Shown piece after piece: positions 6,591-12,716 of a stretch of 12,716 nt of DNA. A program made the position numbers and the translations under genes. Each line of letters starts with the position of its first letter. Position 1 is the stretch's first letter. The DNA is from JBAYVY01 sp041674345 (lineage in GTDB: Bacteria; Planctomycetota; Phycisphaerae; Phycisphaerales; Zrk34). The DNA lies in NCBI GenBank assembly GCA_041674345.1, contig JBAYVY010000063.1, positions 1-12,716 of the forward strand, read 5' to 3'. Under the pieces are notes generated by a model, which saw only the letters and a program-made list of their open reading frames with translations, searched no databases and was not told the DNA's origin.

Positions 6591-7631
6591 ATGAAGAACA
6601 AAGTCATAGTGATGAAACGGTATTCGGCGATGATTGTCGCGATGTCAATGATGTTCGGGGGCGGCATTGGGTGCGTTTCGGCGGCGGATCAGACGGGGCG
6701 TGCGCCGGCGGCGGTGCGGGAGCTGGACCGGGCGTTGATGCGCGGCGCGGCGCGTGACGCGGCGATCCGCATATTGATCGAAGCATCACAGGGCGATGAC
6801 GCGGCGTTGCGATGCAACGCGATCGAGGCGATGCAGCCGCTGCCCGACCGCGCCTTGCCGCTGACGCAGCGCGGGCTGGGCGATGCGAACGCGGCGGTGC
6901 GATTCGCGGCGGTGGTGACGGCGGGCATGTTGAAGTTCAACACACTATCGCAGGCGATTGGTCCGCTGATGACCGATGCGAATCCGTCGGTTCGTGCGGC
7001 GGCGAGATACGCGATGCACACGATGGGCGAGCGGGTGGATTTGACGCCGCTGGGGGATATGCTGGTGTCGCAGGACGCGGGGCTGCGCGCGAACGTGGCG
7101 ATGTTGCTGGGGTTGATCGGTGACAAGAGCGCGATACCGATGTTGAAGCAGACGGCGGGCGTGCCGATGCCGCGGGTGGACGCGGCGCGTGCGGCGGTGG
7201 TGCGATGCCAGGTGGCGGAGGCGGTGGTGCGGCTGGGCGACAATTCGGATTTGGATACGCTGCGTGCCGGTGCGTACAACAGTTTCGGGGAGGTGCGAGT
7301 GCTGTCGATCAACGCGATGGGGGAAGTGAAGGATGAGCGGATGTCGCCGGCGTTGCGGCAGATGTTGAGTACGCCGGAGGAACCCCCGGAAGTAAAGCTG
7401 GCCGCCGCAACCGCTCTTGCAAGAATGGGCGATCAGAGCGGCCTGAGCGTCGCGCTACAGTTCAGCGCCGACCCCAATGCGGTGATACGGGCGCAGGCGG
7501 CATGGGGCCTGGGTTGGTTCAAAGACCCGCGAAGTTTCGACCGCTTGATAAAATTACTCGGCGATTCCAACCCCGCCGTGCGCGTGGCGACCGCCGCGTC
7601 GATCGTCCGCCAGACCGCCCAAACCCCATAA
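6591..7631 (+). CDS. Exported HEAT-repeat protein
   Basis: 346 residues. An N-terminal hydrophobic stretch (residues 11-27, SAMIVAMSMMFGGGIGC) is followed by VSAAD. It may be cleaved after VSA by signal peptidase I; C27 is a poor lipobox because position -3 is Gly. The mature protein is built of helical repeats of about 30-40 residues with HEAT/PBS-lyase-like cores such as NAAVRFAAVVTAGML, NPSVRAAARYAMHTMG, NAVIRAQAAWGLGWF and NPAVRVATAASIV. Such solenoids are usually protein-binding scaffolds in the envelope; no catalytic motif is present. Start at 6591 or at M8 (6612): neither has a clear Shine-Dalgarno. Third-position usage switches abruptly near 7380 from mainly G to mainly C while the frame stays open, which is odd for a single gene. 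The partner and role are unknown. Confidence 0.78.
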   Translation: MKNKVIVMKRYSAMIVAMSMMFGGGIGCVSAADQTGRAPAAVRELDRALMRGAARDAAIRILIEASQGDDAALRCNAIEAMQPLPDRALPLTQRGLGDANAAVRFAAVVTAGMLKFNTLSQAIGPLMTDANPSVRAAARYAMHTMGERVDLTPLGDMLVSQDAGLRANVAMLLGLIGDKSAIPMLKQTAGVPMPRVDAARAAVVRCQVAEAVVRLGDNSDLDTLRAGAYNSFGEVRVLSINAMGEVKDERMSPALRQMLSTPEEPPEVKLAAATALARMGDQSGLSVALQFSADPNAVIRAQAAWGLGWFKDPRSFDRLIKLLGDSNPAVRVATAASIVRQTAQTP

Positions 7632-7652
7632 AAACCCGGCGTTCGGTCGTTA

Positions 7653-7680
7653 ACGACTCCCGCCCCACGACTCACGACTA
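7653..7680. repeat. Heptamer array, family F (ACGACTC units), half-element
   Basis: Four 7-nt blocks run in phase: ACGACTC, CCGCCCC, ACGACTC, ACGACTA. No complementary arm is visible nearby, so this is a half-palindrome or a decayed copy. It starts 21 nt after the HEAT stop and ends where the TTGGACGGG repeats begin. Confidence 0.7.
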
Positions 7681-7730
7681 TTGGACGGGTGTTGGACGGG
7701 TTGACAACACACGCAGGTCCGGTTTAGATA
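7681..7730 (+). promoter_or_regulatory. Sigma70-like promoter with upstream 11-bp-spaced direct repeats
   Basis: A perfect -35 TTGACA (7701-7706) and a -10 of TTAGAT (7724-7729, 3 of 6 consensus) are separated by 17 nt. Two exact copies of TTGGACGGG lie at 7681-7689 and 7692-7700, offset by 11 nt (one helical turn) and directly abutting the -35. That is a reasonable layout for an activator or repressor site. Transcription from about 7736 would give a leader of about 100 nt for the coiled-coil gene and could feed the whole run to mreD. Confidence 0.55.
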
Positions 7731-7736
7731 TCCATG

Positions 7737-7838
7737 TTCGCAACCTCGCGTAGCTCGGCTCCCGCAAGGGCTTACGCAGAGTCACCTGGCTCGAGAGAAG
7801 CACACCCCTATCGCCGTTTTGGCAAGCTGGAGGCGACC
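7737..7838 (+). promoter_or_regulatory. Structured 5' leader of the coiled-coil gene
   Basis: The predicted leader contains GCGTA/TACGC (7748-7752 with 7773-7777), enclosing CCC-GCAA-GGG with a GNRA tetraloop (7761-7770). A GAGTC/GGCTC stem (7779-7783 with 7788-7792) follows. TCGCC (7811-7815) can pair with GGCGA (7832-7836), covering the 3' half of the Shine-Dalgarno. The same bases can instead form GCC-GTTTT-GGC (7813-7823). No known riboswitch consensus was recognised. Confidence 0.35.
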
Positions 7839-8708
7839 GTGAGCGTTCTAACCAAAGTTTTTGTGGTACTGGCGACGATTCTTGCTGTGTTGTTGGTTCC
7901 GTTGATGATCGCCTACGTCAACAACACGGATCATTTCAAGACGGACTACGAAACCGAGAAGGCGATGAAAGGAGTCGCAGAGACTCGCGCCCAGATCGTC
8001 GAGGCGTCGCTGGCGCGGGCGCAGGAAGCCCAGGCGACCGCGCTGGCCAAGGTCAACGCCGAGAAGGCCGGTCTGGACGCACAGATTCAGAACATCACCG
8101 GCAAGTTCACCGCTGAGCAGGTCGCCAAGATCAACGCTCAGAACGAACTGGCGACCAAGAACGCGCAGATTTCGCAACTGACCGCCGGCCAGGAACAGGC
8201 CGGGAAGATCATCGCCGACCAGGCCAAGCAACTCGATGAGCTTCAGAACAAGTTCATGACCACCGAGAAGCGTTTCGTCGAAGTCAGCAACGTGTTGGAA
8301 GAAAAGACCACCACGCTGGCGACGCTGACCGAGCAGGTGCGTCTGATCCAGGAACAGCTTAAGGACGCGCAGGACGAACTGGCCCAGCGTCAGACGCAAC
8401 AGATCGCCGCCCCCGGAACTGGAACCCCCGGCACCGGCTCGGCCGTGCAAGCCGCCCCGCTGCCGCCGGTCACCATCCGCGGTCAGATCACCGCCGTCGA
8501 AGCCGTCGGCGATCAGACCTTCGTCGCCATCAACGTCGGCCGGCAGGACAACGTCGCCGAGGGCATGCACTTCATCATCCACCACGGCGACCAATACCTC
8601 GGCTCGGTCACGATCACCAAGGTCGATCTGAACTCCGCCGCCGGTCGCGTCACCCTCAAACGCGGTGACATCGCCAAGAACCTCGACGTCATGGCCACCG
8701 CGTTCTGA
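7839..8708 (+). CDS. Membrane-anchored coiled-coil protein, C-terminal beta domain
   Basis: 289 residues from GTG 7839, chosen because GGAGG sits 5 nt upstream and the protein then begins directly at its membrane segment (residues 3-27, VLTKVFVVLATILAVLLVPL). An ATG at 7734 would add 35 residues encoded by the structured leader and has no Shine-Dalgarno. Residues about 37-185 are an Ala/Gln/Glu/Lys-rich long helix, very likely a coiled coil. A Pro/Gly linker (GTGTPGTG) follows, then a compact domain from V211 to the end with a strand pattern and RQDNVAEGMHF, reminiscent of small beta-barrel domains such as those in FlgT-type or MreC-type proteins. The topology is bitopic, with the bulk outside the cytoplasm. 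It lies co-directionally upstream of mreBCD. The architecture resembles MreC without clear sequence identity. The specific function is unknown. Confidence 0.8.
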   Translation: MSVLTKVFVVLATILAVLLVPLMIAYVNNTDHFKTDYETEKAMKGVAETRAQIVEASLARAQEAQATALAKVNAEKAGLDAQIQNITGKFTAEQVAKINAQNELATKNAQISQLTAGQEQAGKIIADQAKQLDELQNKFMTTEKRFVEVSNVLEEKTTTLATLTEQVRLIQEQLKDAQDELAQRQTQQIAAPGTGTPGTGSAVQAAPLPPVTIRGQITAVEAVGDQTFVAINVGRQDNVAEGMHFIIHHGDQYLGSVTITKVDLNSAAGRVTLKRGDIAKNLDVMATAF

Positions 8709-8767
8709 CCCCCGGAAGTTGTGTTCCCATGACAGCAAACCGCGGCCATGTCCGCTCTTTCCGGGGG
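8709..8767 (+). repeat. Inverted repeat after the coiled-coil gene
   Basis: CCCCCGGAA (8709-8717) begins directly after the stop codon and is perfectly complementary to TTCCGGGGG (8759-8767), with a 41-nt interior. This is a possible mRNA stem or attenuating structure between this gene and the 51-codon gene. No T-run follows, and the downstream gene is close, so read-through is likely. Confidence 0.45.
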
Positions 8768-8801
8768 CGGCTTGGCCGGGATAAAACGACGGAGACCCGC
8801 A

Positions 8802-8957
8802 ATGCCCCCCGCCAATAAAGCCAAGTCCAACCCCAATGTTTACACCGCCCTGGCCATCATCGCCACCATCGCCCTCGCCGTCGGCGTCGGCTATGTCTGG
8901 CACATCAACACCACCCTCACCGGCCAGGGCAACCCGATGGCCCTCGTCGGAAAATGA
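8802..8957 (+). CDS. Small single-pass membrane protein, 51 residues
   Basis: The start at ATG 8802 is supported by GGAG 7 nt upstream (8791-8794). The sequence has a basic N-terminus (MPPANKAKSNPN), then a hydrophobic helix at about residues 13-35 (VYTALAIIATIALAVGVGYV), then a short polar tail ending MALVGK. An in-frame ATG at 8748 would add 18 residues from the inverted repeat and lacks a Shine-Dalgarno. It sits between the coiled-coil gene and mreB in the same direction, with a family D palindrome beginning 6 nt after its stop. I do not recognise a family. It could be a small accessory of the envelope or elongation complex. Confidence 0.65.
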   Translation: MPPANKAKSNPNVYTALAIIATIALAVGVGYVWHINTTLTGQGNPMALVGK

Positions 8958-8962
8958 CGAAA

Positions 8963-9040
8963 AGCCGACAGGAACCAGCCAACAGCCAACAGAAGAGCGG
9001 ACATCCTTCCTCCTGTCGGCTGTTGGCTCGTGGCTATTCC
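8963..9040. repeat. Heptamer palindrome, family D copy 1 (AGCCAAC units)
   Basis: Left units AGCCGAC, AGGAACC, AGCCAAC, AGCCAAC, AGAAGAG run from 8963 to 8997. The right side, read in reverse complement, gives AGCCACG, AGCCAAC, AGCCGAC. The core arms 8977-8992 and 9013-9028 pair at 15 of 16 positions. It lies between the 51-codon gene and mreB. The rest of that gap (9041-9155) is the mreB leader, with a lone GATAAT -10-like box at 9088-9093. Confidence 0.88.
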
Positions 9041-9155
9041 CCATTGCCATCACCCGCTTTTTCTCATATTCTTTACCGTTCACAGCCGATAATTCACGAA
9101 TGTCTGCCGCTTCATCGGCTTACCCGCGGTTCACCGGCGGAAAGGACTCGCCCAC

Positions 9156-10211
<1,056 letters not shown>

Positions 10212-10213
10212 CG

Positions 10214-10308
10214 ATTGCGGATTTGGGATTGCGGATTGCGGATTTCCTGTCGCCGCTTGCGGCTTAGCAATCGCCCCAATCCCAAATCCGAAATCCGAAA
10301 TCCCAATC
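10214..10308. repeat. Heptamer palindrome, family B copy 2, in the mreB-mreC junction
   Basis: Left units ATTGCGG, ATTTGGG, ATTGCGG, ATTGCGG run from 10214 to 10241. The right arm 10274-10308, in reverse complement, gives phased GGGATTT, CGGATTT, CGGATTT, GGGATTG units. It begins right after the mreB stop and ends exactly one base before the mreC ATG, so it replaces any normal ribosome-binding region. It is the same family as 4590-4687. Confidence 0.9.
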
Positions 10309-11172
10309 ATGCCCCTCCGCCCTTCCATCCGACGATTCATCGCCCCGGCGTTCTGGTTCGCCGTGGTACTCTGTGCCTTCCTCCCAGCCCGCCTCAGCTC
10401 GTTCGCCACACCCCTGCACAACTTCGTCGCCGCCGCCGTCAATCCCCCCGCACGACTCCTCTCACTGCTCGGCTCCAACTTCCGCGGGCGGAACGAACAA
10501 CCCGTCCTCAACCGCGATCTCCAACGACTCAGCGGCGAACTGCTCTCCCTCCGCAATCTGCTCATCCGCTACCAGGACGAAAATGAACGTCTCCGCACCG
10601 ACAATGCCGCGTTGCAGGAACTGGCCCGCACGCTCGGCGGCCGCGCCTACACCTTCCGCCTCGCACAGGTCATGTCCCGCTCCGTCAGCCCCTCCCATCG
10701 TGCCGTCACCATCAACCTCGGCTCACGCGGCGGGGTCGCCGAAAACCTCGCCGCCGTGTCAGGCCCCAATCTCGTCGGCCGCGTCACCGTCGCCGGCCCG
10801 GTCACCAGCGACATCCGCCTCATCACCTCCGCCGGCCAAAAACTCGAAGCCGTCCTCATGCCCGCCGTCTGGCCCAACGGTCGCCCCCCTGAAAATCGCA
10901 GACAATTCCACGTCCTTTTTGAAGCCGACGGCACCGAATATCTCACCGCCAACAATGTCCCGCGAGACATCCCCGTCCAGGTCGGCGACATCGCCCACCT
11001 GACCGACAACACCTGGCCCGACGAGGCGCAGGGCATGGTGCTCGGCCGCGTCACCGAAGTCACCCCCGTCCGCGATCCGGTCCTCTACAAAAAAATCATC
11101 CTCCGCCCCCTGCGGGCGCTGTCCTACCTCGATCAACTAACCGTCATCGTCCCGCGGGAAATCTCGAACTGA
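10309..11172 (+). CDS. mreC: Rod-shape-determining protein MreC
   Basis: 287 residues. MreC is a bitopic periplasmic scaffold linking MreB/MreD to the wall-synthesis enzymes. It has a short basic N-terminus, a membrane helix at about residues 9-27 (RFIAPAFWFAVVLCAFLPA) and a coiled coil from about L67 to L105 (LQRLSGELLSLRNLLIRYQ and ENERLRTDNAALQEL). The typical double beta-barrel region follows, starting RLAQVMSRSVSPSHRAVTIN and containing GVAENLAAVSGPNLVGRV and SDIRLITSAGQKLEAVL. The start is the ATG immediately after the family B repeat; the frame is open further upstream, but only through the mreB gene in another frame and the repeat. No Shine-Dalgarno is visible, which suggests translational coupling or leaderless-type initiation. 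The order mreB-mreC-mreD supports the call. Confidence 0.93.
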   Translation: MPLRPSIRRFIAPAFWFAVVLCAFLPARLSSFATPLHNFVAAAVNPPARLLSLLGSNFRGRNEQPVLNRDLQRLSGELLSLRNLLIRYQDENERLRTDNAALQELARTLGGRAYTFRLAQVMSRSVSPSHRAVTINLGSRGGVAENLAAVSGPNLVGRVTVAGPVTSDIRLITSAGQKLEAVLMPAVWPNGRPPENRRQFHVLFEADGTEYLTANNVPRDIPVQVGDIAHLTDNTWPDEAQGMVLGRVTEVTPVRDPVLYKKIILRPLRALSYLDQLTVIVPREISN

Positions 11173-11173
11173 T

Positions 11174-11199
11174 CTGTTGGCTTATGGCTGTTGGCTAAT
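11174..11199. repeat. Heptamer array, family D copy 2, half-element between mreC and mreD
   Basis: In reverse complement this reads AGCCAAC, AGCCATA, AGCCAAC, AGATCAG. The same unit occurs at 8963-9040, in the orientation of that element's right arm. It occupies essentially the whole mreC-mreD gap, including the expected ribosome-binding region of mreD. No complementary arm is adjacent. Confidence 0.75.
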
Positions 11200-11201
11200 T
11201 C

Positions 11202-11762
11202 ATGAACTGGCTCGTCTTCTCCATCCTCGCCTACCTCTTCACCGCGCTCCAGCTCGGACTGTCGCCCACGCTCGCCATCCATAGCCGCTTCGGTCCCATC
11301 ACCCCCCACTTTGAACTCGCCCTCCTCGTCCTGCCCGGTCTGTTCGCCCCCTCACGACAAACCGTGTTGAGTTGGGCCGTCATGGGCCTCATCCTCGATC
11401 TGGCCATCCAACCCTATGTGGGAGACGCGACGATCATCGGGCCCCACGCCCTCGGCTACGCCGCCGGCGGTTACGTCGTCCTCCAACTTCGCACGATGGT
11501 CGTCCGCACGCATCCGCTAAGCTGGTGTTTCGCCGCCGTCGCCGGCGGCATCGCCGCGATGCTCGTCGTGACGGGCATCCTCACCTTCCGGGGATGGTAC
11601 GACCCAGCCATGCACATCCGCCCCGCCGCCGAACTCGCCGCACGAATGCTCGATGTGCTCTATTCCGCCCCCTTCGCCCTCCTCTTCGCCTGGCCCCTGA
11701 TGAAACTCTCCCCCGCTCTGGGCCTGCAACTGAGCAAAAACGCGACCCGCCGGGGAATGTGA
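11202..11762 (+). CDS. mreD: Rod-shape-determining membrane protein MreD
   Basis: 186 residues, nearly all hydrophobic, with about five membrane segments: residues 1-25, 38-50, 56-72, 103-125 and 150-170. MreD is the integral-membrane partner of MreC in the elongasome. Identification rests on size (160-190 is typical), position directly after mreC, and family-like features such as the short N-terminus MNWLVFSILAYLFTALQLGL and the VMGLILDLAIQP loop-helix. The start is the ATG after the family D half-array; no Shine-Dalgarno is visible. No mrdA (PBP2) or rodA follows, unlike many mre operons. A strong hairpin closes the unit instead. Confidence 0.88.
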   Translation: MNWLVFSILAYLFTALQLGLSPTLAIHSRFGPITPHFELALLVLPGLFAPSRQTVLSWAVMGLILDLAIQPYVGDATIIGPHALGYAAGGYVVLQLRTMVVRTHPLSWCFAAVAGGIAAMLVVTGILTFRGWYDPAMHIRPAAELAARMLDVLYSAPFALLFAWPLMKLSPALGLQLSKNATRRGM

Positions 11763-11776
11763 AATGCCCCCCCTCG

Positions 11777-11800
11777 CCCCGCCCGGTTCACCGGGCGGGG
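11777..11800. terminator. Strong GC hairpin after mreD
   Basis: CCCCGCCCGG and CCGGGCGGGG form a perfect 10-bp stem with a TTCA loop, 15 nt after the mreD stop. There is no T-run on either strand. Being symmetric, it could end both the mre transcript and the convergent gene at 11856-12488. The remaining bases of the 11763-11855 gap show nothing further. Confidence 0.65.
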
Positions 11801-11855
11801 AGTCGTAAACACACCGACACCCCCCGTCTCCGGAATCCACCGCACATCCGAAAAC

Positions 11856-12488
11856 TTACCACTCCAAATCCCCAGCCTCGGCGAGCATCTCCACATCGCC
11901 CAGCCAGTCGAATCCGTCGTCGCCCAGACGATCGCGCAAGTGAGCCATGATGCGCGGAACATTGTCCCTCGGCCCCGCAACAAAAAACGGCTTGCCGTTC
12001 GATCCGCCCACCGCCACCTGCTCGCCGCACGCCGCCGGGTCCACATCCCCTAAAATCGCCAACGCCTCCCACGCATCGGCTTGCGGATCGAAACCCAACT
12101 CCGTGGCATAGTCGATCCCCGCGCCCAGCACCTTCGCCGCCAGCGCCGGCTCGCATGACATCATCGGATCGTGTTCGTCGATCATCGCCACCATATCTTC
12201 ATATTCGTCCAATGTTCCGGCACGCAGAAAGCCGTTCTTCAAACCCAGACACGCCCGGTCCAACAAAAACACGGCGAAAACCAGCCGGCCGTCCGGCAGC
12301 CGACGCGCCGCCATGATCTGCGTCAACCGCATGGGGTCCGTCCAACCGGCCGAAATGTGGCAACCCGCCCACGGACTGTTCGACGCCCGCCGCGCCATCG
12401 CCGCCGGCGTGTTCCGCTGAACTTCCTGCCGTCGCTTTTCCCGGACCCGTTCGGCTCGCTTGTGCTTGCGGTCTTTGCGATTCGCCAT
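11856..12488 (-). CDS. Conserved-looking hypothetical protein
   Basis: 210 residues from the ATG at 12486-12488, chosen for GGAGG 5 nt upstream (complement of 12494-12498). An ATG 45 nt further upstream would overlap the operator-like dyad. Residues 3-25 are very basic (NRKDRKHKRAERVREKRRQ), then a soluble alpha/beta region. Distinctive segments include ARRLPDGRLVFAVFLLDRAC, GLKNGF, AAKVLGAGIDYATELGFDP, AILGDVDP and GSNGKPFFVAGPRDN. The pairing of a 'GFxPxxDAxxAxxILGDxDP' block with a 'GKPFFxAGPxDN' block recalls an uncharacterised protein family known mainly from environmental bacteria, but I cannot name it. No membrane segment or enzyme motif is seen. It is convergent with mreD and has its own promoter. 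Confidence 0.72.
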   Translation of the reverse strand: MANRKDRKHKRAERVREKRRQEVQRNTPAAMARRASNSPWAGCHISAGWTDPMRLTQIMAARRLPDGRLVFAVFLLDRACLGLKNGFLRAGTLDEYEDMVAMIDEHDPMMSCEPALAAKVLGAGIDYATELGFDPQADAWEALAILGDVDPAACGEQVAVGGSNGKPFFVAGPRDNVPRIMAHLRDRLGDDGFDWLGDVEMLAEAGDLEW

Positions 12489-12520
12489 GACGTCCTCCGT
12501 GACTGTGGCGTTGAAAAAGA

Positions 12521-12565
12521 TTGAATGACACATTCAATTATATCGCATCACTCCCGCGGGGTGAA
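12521..12565 (-). promoter_or_regulatory. Promoter and operator-like dyad for the hypothetical gene
   Basis: On the minus strand a perfect -10 TATAAT (complement of 12537-12542) lies 17 nt from a -35-like TTCACC (complement of 12560-12565, 4 of 6). Partly overlapping the -10 and covering the expected start site is a perfect dyad, TTGAATG-ACA-CATTCAA (12521-12537), 7 bp per arm. A dyad at the transcription start is the usual place for a repressor operator. The leader would be about 40 nt. Confidence 0.55.
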
Positions 12566-12572
12566 GCGAAAT

Positions 12573-12607
12573 CCCGATCGCTGCATGATCCGTGATCGGG
12601 TGCATGA
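12573..12607. repeat. Dyad and direct-repeat cluster upstream of the last gene
   Basis: CCCGATC (12573-12579) and GATCGGG (12594-12600) form a perfect 7-bp dyad. Two exact TGCATGA copies (12582-12588 and 12601-12607) are offset by 19 nt, close to two helical turns. It lies in the divergent gap between the hypothetical gene and the gene starting at 12699, so it may regulate either. No convincing promoter for the rightward gene was found. Confidence 0.4.
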
Positions 12608-12698
12608 CAGTTTTCGCGGGGGGATAGCCGACAAGATGTAGTGGTGGGTCGCCCCGGACGGCGATCCGACGGCAGCCAACGAGCAAGGAGGTTCCATC

Positions 12699-12716
12699 AT
12701 GGCGGCACGGACGACA
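12699..12716 (+). CDS. Start of a gene running off the window
   Basis: Only six codons are visible (MAARTT). The call rests on AAGGAGGT (12685-12692), an exact match to the anti-Shine-Dalgarno complement, placed 6-7 nt before the ATG. That is the strongest ribosome-binding site in the window and suggests a well-translated product. The family cannot be guessed. Confidence 0.6.

Noticed and set aside
7737..7838. A known riboswitch (c-di-GMP or glutamine type) in the leader
   Set aside because: A GCAA tetraloop and small stems are present, but the required conserved cores of those classes are not.
7734..7838. N-terminal extension of the coiled-coil protein from ATG 7734
   Set aside because: It would put 35 residues of structured-leader translation before the membrane helix, without a Shine-Dalgarno. 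GTG 7839 has GGAGG.
7848..9083. A 411-codon minus-strand open frame opposite the coiled-coil gene
   Set aside because: Low-complexity Gly/Leu/Asp sequence crossing intergenic repeats. The plus strand has a Shine-Dalgarno, a membrane helix and a coiled coil.
9088..9093. A firm mreB promoter at the GATAAT box
   Set aside because: The -10 is good, but no acceptable -35 exists at 16-18 nt, so it is only mentioned in the mreB entry.

Overview
The window is bacterial chromosome with high GC and dense coding, except for one AT-richer gene. Gene content suggests a planctomycete-type bacterium, possibly class Phycisphaerae. The clues are a long-form GyrB, an Lnt with typical catalytic residues, an mreB-mreC-mreD cell-shape cluster, weak Shine-Dalgarno use, and many palindromic tandem-unit repeats between genes. 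The lineage call is inference; no rRNA is present.

Layout. Positions 1-2376 are gyrB, lacking only its extreme 5' end. Positions 2377-3643 form an accessory pocket: a TIR-domain gene (2452-3324) of visibly lower GC, a short native-looking open-frame fragment (3401-3505), and two C/G-rich hairpin repeats in inverted orientation. An LEA14/WHy-like lipoprotein (3644-4099, +) then faces a MazG-type pyrophosphohydrolase (4225-4548, -). Next come apolipoprotein N-acyltransferase lnt (4712-6439) and an exported HEAT-repeat protein (6591-7631). A good sigma70-like promoter (7701-7729) precedes a membrane-anchored coiled-coil protein (7839-8708), a 51-residue membrane protein (8802-8957), mreB (9156-10211), mreC (10309-11172) and mreD (11202-11762). 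A strong GC hairpin ends that block. A conserved hypothetical gene (11856-12488, -) has its own promoter and operator-like dyad, and the window ends in the first codons of another + strand gene (12699).

How the genes relate. MreB/MreC/MreD form the elongasome scaffold. The coiled-coil protein and the 51-residue protein sit upstream in the same direction and may belong to the same envelope module. Lnt acylates mature lipoproteins, and a lipoprotein gene lies close by. The TIR protein looks like a lone acquired immune-type NADase gene rather than part of a recognisable multi-gene defence operon.

The most unusual feature is at the junctions. Seven successive inter-gene junctions from about 4.1 to 11.2 kb each carry a short tandem array, of 7-nt units in six cases and 8-nt units in one. 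Five of the seven are folded as an inverted repeat. Several arrays overlap a stop codon or abut a start codon. Separately, plus-strand G/C skew flips sign near 3.5 kb and again near 7.38 kb inside the HEAT gene, regardless of gene direction.
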